Shown: positions 12,649 through 15,766 of the stretch, in pieces
Position numbering within the stretch: the first letter of the stretch is position 1
Layout: each line of letters starts with the position of its first letter
Source: Burkholderiales bacterium
GTDB taxonomy: Bacteria; Pseudomonadota; Gammaproteobacteria; Burkholderiales; SG8-39
DNA: 15,766 nt
Assembly (NCBI GenBank): GCA_020846575.1
Contig: JADLDQ010000231.1
Coordinates: forward strand, 1 to 15,766
Direction of reading: 5' to 3'
Translations under genes and position numbers: made by a program
The notes under the pieces: generated by a model
Databases searched by the model: none
What the model was told of the DNA's origin: nothing
Seen by the model: only the letters and a program-made list of their open reading frames with translations

Positions 12649-13689
12649 GTGAAGACCAGGCTGGTACGCGCGTTCGTGCTTGTCGTGCTGGCCGCCTGCC
12701 TGGGCGGCGCGGCCTGGTGGTGGTACCGCGACAAGGGCGAGGCCGACCCGAAGCTGCTGGTGCTGCACGGCAACGTGGACATCCGGCAGGTGGAACTCGC
12801 CTTCAACGCCTCGGGACGTATCGCCGAGATCCTGGTCCACGAGGGCGAAGGCGTGACGAAAGGACAGCTGCTCGCGAAACTCGATCCGGGCCGGCTGCCC
12901 GGATTGATCGGGCAGGCGCGCGCGCAGGTCGCCGCACAGCGGCAGGTGCTTGCGCGCCTGAAGGCCGGGTCCCGCCCCGAGGAAATCCGCAAGGCCGCCG
13001 CCGACGTCGAGGCCGCGCGCGTGGAGGCGCGCAACGCGGCGCTCGCCTTCGAGCGGCAGCAGGACCTCGCCGCGCGGCGCTTCGTCGCCCAGCAGCAGGC
13101 CGACAATGCGCGCGCCGCGGCCGAGGCCGCCGCCGCGCGGCTCAAGTCCGCAGAGGAAGCGAGGCGCCTGGTGGAACTCGGGCCGCGCAGTGAAGACATC
13201 GCCGCCGCGGAGGCGACGCTGCGCGCCGCGGAGGCGGCGCTCGCGGTGGCGCTGCGCGACCTGGCGGAGACTTCGCTCGCGGCGCCCTCGGCGGGCATCG
13301 TGCAGAACCGGGTGCTGCAGCCCGGCGACATGGCCTCGCCGCAGCGCACGGTGCTCACCATCGCCCTTTCCGAGCCGCTGTGGGTGCGGGCGTTTCTCTC
13401 CGAGCCCGACCTCGGCCGGGTGCGTACGGGCAGCCTGGCGCGGGTGCGCACGGACAGCCACCCGGACAAGCACTACCGCGGCTGGGTCGGCTTCGTCTCG
13501 CCCAGCGCAGAGTTCACGCCCCGGTCGGTCGAAACCCGCGAGCTGCGCAGCTCGCTCGTCTACCAGGTGAGGGTGTTCGTGTGCGCGCCCCTCGACGAGT
13601 TGCGCCTGGGCATGCCGGCCACGGTGGAACTGGCGCTGGACCAGCCGCCGGTCGCGCCCGGCGCCGATCCCTGCGCGGGCGGGCCGTGA
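12649..13689 (+). CDS. HlyD-family membrane fusion (periplasmic adaptor) protein of an ABC efflux pump
   Basis: This 346-residue protein is predicted to link an inner-membrane ABC exporter to an outer-membrane channel. An N-terminal membrane anchor (about residues 5-22, FVLVVLAACLGG) precedes the periplasmic part. VDIRQVELAFNASGRIAEI and HEGEGVTKGQLLAKLDP form the first half of a lipoyl-like domain. Alanine- and arginine-rich heptads at ~80-195 form an alpha-helical coiled-coil hairpin. LAETSLAAPSAGIVQNRVLQPGDMA closes the lipoyl domain, and a beta-barrel follows (WVRAFLSEPDLGRVRTG). It resembles YbhG/YhiI-type adaptors. The start is GTG at 12649, one base after the repressor stop (TGAGGTG), so re-initiation is likely. 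The 3' end overlaps the ATPase gene by 4 bp. Substrates are unknown. Confidence 0.9.
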   Translation: MKTRLVRAFVLVVLAACLGGAAWWWYRDKGEADPKLLVLHGNVDIRQVELAFNASGRIAEILVHEGEGVTKGQLLAKLDPGRLPGLIGQARAQVAAQRQVLARLKAGSRPEEIRKAAADVEAARVEARNAALAFERQQDLAARRFVAQQQADNARAAAEAAAARLKSAEEARRLVELGPRSEDIAAAEATLRAAEAALAVALRDLAETSLAAPSAGIVQNRVLQPGDMASPQRTVLTIALSEPLWVRAFLSEPDLGRVRTGSLARVRTDSHPDKHYRGWVGFVSPSAEFTPRSVETRELRSSLVYQVRVFVCAPLDELRLGMPATVELALDQPPVAPGADPCAGGP

Positions 13690-15470
13690 CGGGCGGCCCG
13701 GTGGGCGATCCGGCGCCACGCACCGGCGCAAGCGCGCAGACCGTGCTCGAGCTCTCGGGCGTGTGGAAGCGCTTCCGGGCCGGCGGCCGCGAGGTCCAGG
13801 CGCTGCGCGACGTGTGGCTCACCATGCGCCGGGGCCGGATTCTCGGCCTGGTCGGCCCGGACGGGGCGGGCAAGACGACGCTGATGCGCCTGGTTGCCGG
13901 TCTGCTCGCGCCGGACAGGGGGTCGATCCGCGTGCTCGGCTGCGACGCCGCCCGCGAGCCGCTGCGAGTGCAGGCGCTGATCGGCTACATGCCGCAGCGT
14001 TTCGGACTGTACGAAGACCTGTCGGTGCAGGAGAACCTGGACCTGTACGCCGACCTCCAGGGCGTTCCACGTCGCGCGCGGGCCGAGCGCTATGCGCGGC
14101 TCGTGCGCATGACCGGTCTGGCGCCCTTCGCGAAGCGCCTGGCGGGCGCGCTCTCGGGAGGCATGAAACAGAAGCTCGGTCTCGCCTGCGCGCTGGTGCG
14201 CGCCCCGAGGCTGCTGGTGCTGGACGAACCCACCGTCGGCGTGGACCCGGTATCGCGCCGCGAGCTGTGGCAGATCGTGGGCGAGCTGGTCCGCGACGAG
14301 GGCGCGAGCGTGTTGTTGTCCACCGCCTACCTCGACGAAGCCGAGCGCTGTGACGAGGTGGTGTTGCTTCACGAGGGAGAAGTGCTGCTGAACTCGCAGC
14401 CTGCGGCGCTCGGCGAGCGCATGCGCGGGCGCACCTGGGCGCTGCGCGTCCCGGGCGCCGACCTGCGCGCGGTGCAGGACGCCTTGGCCGGGCAGGAGGC
14501 GATCGCCGATGCGCTGCTGCAGGGCGACAGCGTGCGCCTGGTGACGCGCGAAGCGACGCCGCCGGACCCGGGGCGCCTGCCCGCCGGTGCGATTCTGGAT
14601 AGCGTGCCGCCGCGCTTCGAGGACGCCTTCGTTGCGCTGCTCTGCGAGCGCCGGCCGCCGGGAGCGCGCCTCACGGCGGGCACGCCTGTATCCGGTCACC
14701 CGCGCAACGGCGAGGTGGTGATCGAGGCGCGCGGCGCGCAGCGGCGCTACGGCGACTTCTACGCGGTGAGGAACGTGAGCTTCGAAGTGCGCCGCGGGGA
14801 GATCTTCGGCCTGCTGGGCGCCAACGGCGCCGGCAAGTCCACGACCTTCCGCATGCTGTGCGGCATCCTGCCGGCGAGCGCCGGCGCGCTGAAGGTCGCC
14901 GGCGTGGACCTGCGCCGCGCCGCCTCCGCGGCGCGCGAACGCATCGGCTACATGTCGCAGAGGTTCTCCCTGTACGCCAACCTGTCGGTGCGCAGGAACC
15001 TGGAATTCTTCGGCGGCGCCTACGGCATCGAACCGGCGCGGCGCGCGCAACGCCGTGCCTGGGCGCTGGCCGAGTTCGGGCTCGAGGACGCGGTCGATTC
15101 CCTCTGCGCCGACCTCCCGCTCGGTTACAAGCAGCGCCTGGCGCTCGCCTGCGCCCTGATGCACGAGCCCGCGATCCTGTTCCTCGACGAACCCACCTCG
15201 GGCGTGGACCCGCTCGCGAGGAGAGAGTTCTGGCGGCGCATCAACGCGCTGGCGCGAGACGGCGTGACGGTGCTGGTGACCACGCACTTCATGGAGGAGG
15301 CCGAGTACTGCGACCGCCTGGCGATCATGGAAGCCGGCGAGATCCTGGCGCTGGGCGCGCCCGTCGAGATCAAGCGGCGGGTCCGGGAGCCCGGTGCCGG
15401 GGAGCCGAGCATGGAGGAGGCGTTCATTCGCCTGATCGAAGCGGGCGCACGCCGGAGGGCGGCGGCATGA
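13686..15470 (+). CDS. ybhF: ABC exporter ATPase with two fused nucleotide-binding domains (YbhF-like)
   Basis: This 594-residue protein carries two ABC ATPase domains that drive export through the ABC-2 permeases encoded next to it. Domain 1 has Walker A GPDGAGKTT (57-65), signature LSGGMKQ (from 156) and Walker B LLVLDEP (Asp180, Glu181). Domain 2 has Walker A GANGAGKST (from 378), a degenerate signature PLGYKQR (478-484) and Walker B ILFLDEP (Asp501, Glu502). The degenerate second signature and the sequence around it (LALACALMHEP) match what I know of YbhF, so it is a family trait and not damage. A linker with little similarity to ATPases joins the domains (~220-340). The start is GTG at 13686, overlapping the adaptor stop as GTGA. 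Its own stop overlaps the permease ATG. The protein should sit on the cytoplasmic face of the inner membrane. Confidence 0.9.
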   Translation: MTGGPVGDPAPRTGASAQTVLELSGVWKRFRAGGREVQALRDVWLTMRRGRILGLVGPDGAGKTTLMRLVAGLLAPDRGSIRVLGCDAAREPLRVQALIGYMPQRFGLYEDLSVQENLDLYADLQGVPRRARAERYARLVRMTGLAPFAKRLAGALSGGMKQKLGLACALVRAPRLLVLDEPTVGVDPVSRRELWQIVGELVRDEGASVLLSTAYLDEAERCDEVVLLHEGEVLLNSQPAALGERMRGRTWALRVPGADLRAVQDALAGQEAIADALLQGDSVRLVTREATPPDPGRLPAGAILDSVPPRFEDAFVALLCERRPPGARLTAGTPVSGHPRNGEVVIEARGAQRRYGDFYAVRNVSFEVRRGEIFGLLGANGAGKSTTFRMLCGILPASAGALKVAGVDLRRAASAARERIGYMSQRFSLYANLSVRRNLEFFGGAYGIEPARRAQRRAWALAEFGLEDAVDSLCADLPLGYKQRLALACALMHEPAILFLDEPTSGVDPLARREFWRRINALARDGVTVLVTTHFMEEAEYCDRLAIMEAGEILALGAPVEIKRRVREPGAGEPSMEEAFIRLIEAGARRRAAA

Positions 15471-15766
15471 GCGGCAGCGACGCGAAGGCCGGCGCTGCGC
15501 CGGCTGCGGGGGGCGTGCGCCGCGCCGGCGCGAAGGAAGGCGAGCATCGCACGGGCGCCGAGGGAGACGTGCGCCGCGCCGGCTCCGCCATGCGCCTGCG
15601 CGGACTGGTGCGCAAGGAGTTCCTGCAGGTGGTGCGGGACCCGAGCAGCATCGCCATCGCCTTCTTGATGCCGGTGCTCCTGCTGCTGCTGTTCGGCTAC
15701 GGGCTGTCGCTGGACGTGCGCCAGGTGCCGCTCGCCCTGGTGATCGAGGAGCCCGGGCCCGAGACC
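15467..15766 (+). CDS. ABC-2 type exporter permease, N-terminal part (continues past window)
   Basis: The first 100 residues of an inner-membrane permease are present. RLRGLVRKEFLQVVRDPSSI is the usual cytoplasmic start of YbhS/YbhR-type permeases, followed by a membrane segment (IAFLMPVLLLLLFGYGLSL) and then the beginning of the large periplasmic domain (VRQVPLALVIEE). ATG at 15467 overlaps the ATPase stop as ATGA, which favours coupling. It gives a 41-residue polar Arg/Gly/Ala N-terminal tail not typical of the family; a second ATG at 15590 would give the usual short start (MRLRGLVRKEF). A second permease gene is expected downstream. Confidence 0.88.
   Translation, partial: MSGSDAKAGAAPAAGGVRRAGAKEGEHRTGAEGDVRRAGSAMRLRGLVRKEFLQVVRDPSSIAIAFLMPVLLLLLFGYGLSLDVRQVPLALVIEEPGPET
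15514..15583 (+). repeat. 16-bp direct repeat in the 5' end of the permease gene
   Basis: CGTGCGCCGCGCCGGC occurs at 15514-15529 and 15568-15583, 54 bp apart and therefore in the same reading frame, each encoding VRRAG. It builds the odd N-terminal tail of the permease, or lies upstream of the true start if translation begins at 15590. Confidence 0.6.

Noticed and set aside
15111..15134. Damaged signature motif in the second ATPase domain
   Set aside because: PLGYKQR in place of LSGGQ looks like a lesion, but this form is usual for the second domain of YbhF-type proteins, so it is not evidence of decay.
13560..15287. A 575-codon minus-strand open frame opposite the ABC ATPase gene
   Set aside because: Antisense shadow; the plus strand carries two complete ATPase domains with correct motifs.

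Overview
The window reads as chromosomal DNA of a high-GC betaproteobacterium, most likely Burkholderiales or a close relative. This rests on a class I polyhydroxyalkanoate (PHA) operon in the order phaC-phaA-phaB-phaB-phaR, a BktB-type thiolase, an orphan Bug/TctC-type periplasmic receptor (a family greatly expanded in Burkholderiales), and strong G/C preference at third codon positions.

Layout. 1-511 is the 3' end of clpB. It converges on a Bug-family solute receptor gene (602-1591, minus strand) across a strong shared hairpin. A divergent, partly AT-rich regulatory region (1592-2001) follows, carrying a good sigma70-type promoter for the PHA operon. Then come phaC (2002-3720), phaA (3744-4922), two phaB paralogues (4997-5809 and 5898-6641) and the regulator phaR (6749-7345). 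Together these turn acetyl-CoA into acetoacetyl-CoA, then (R)-3-hydroxybutyryl-CoA, then polyester, with PhaR as the likely granule-sensing repressor. rimO (ribosomal protein S12 methylthiotransferase) and a second thiolase resembling bktB (8990-10174) continue on the same strand. BktB could supply C5 precursors for copolymers.

A convergent minus-strand cytochrome b561-like gene (10381-11217) has visibly different codon use. It is followed by about 650 bp in which I recognise no gene. The right-hand end is a tightly packed efflux operon: an autoregulated TetR-type repressor (11928-12647), an HlyD-type membrane fusion protein (12649-13689), a double-ATPase ABC protein (13686-15470) and the start of an ABC-2 permease (15467 to window end). 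These genes overlap or nearly touch. The order matches the E. coli cecR(ybiH)-ybhGFSR system.

I did not find an obviously new multi-gene system. The less ordinary signals are regulatory or structural: (i) a phaR leader in which one C-rich strand can pair either upstream or with the phaR Shine-Dalgarno; (ii) a perfect 24-bp stem with a 3-nt loop between phaR and rimO; (iii) a promoter/operator for the TetR gene built from three alternating TTGGTA half-sites; (iv) 24-bp tandem repeats that build the TetR C-terminal tail, with similar repeat-built tails on RimO and the permease; and (v) two phaB paralogues that differ in the predicted NADP(H)-phosphate loop.
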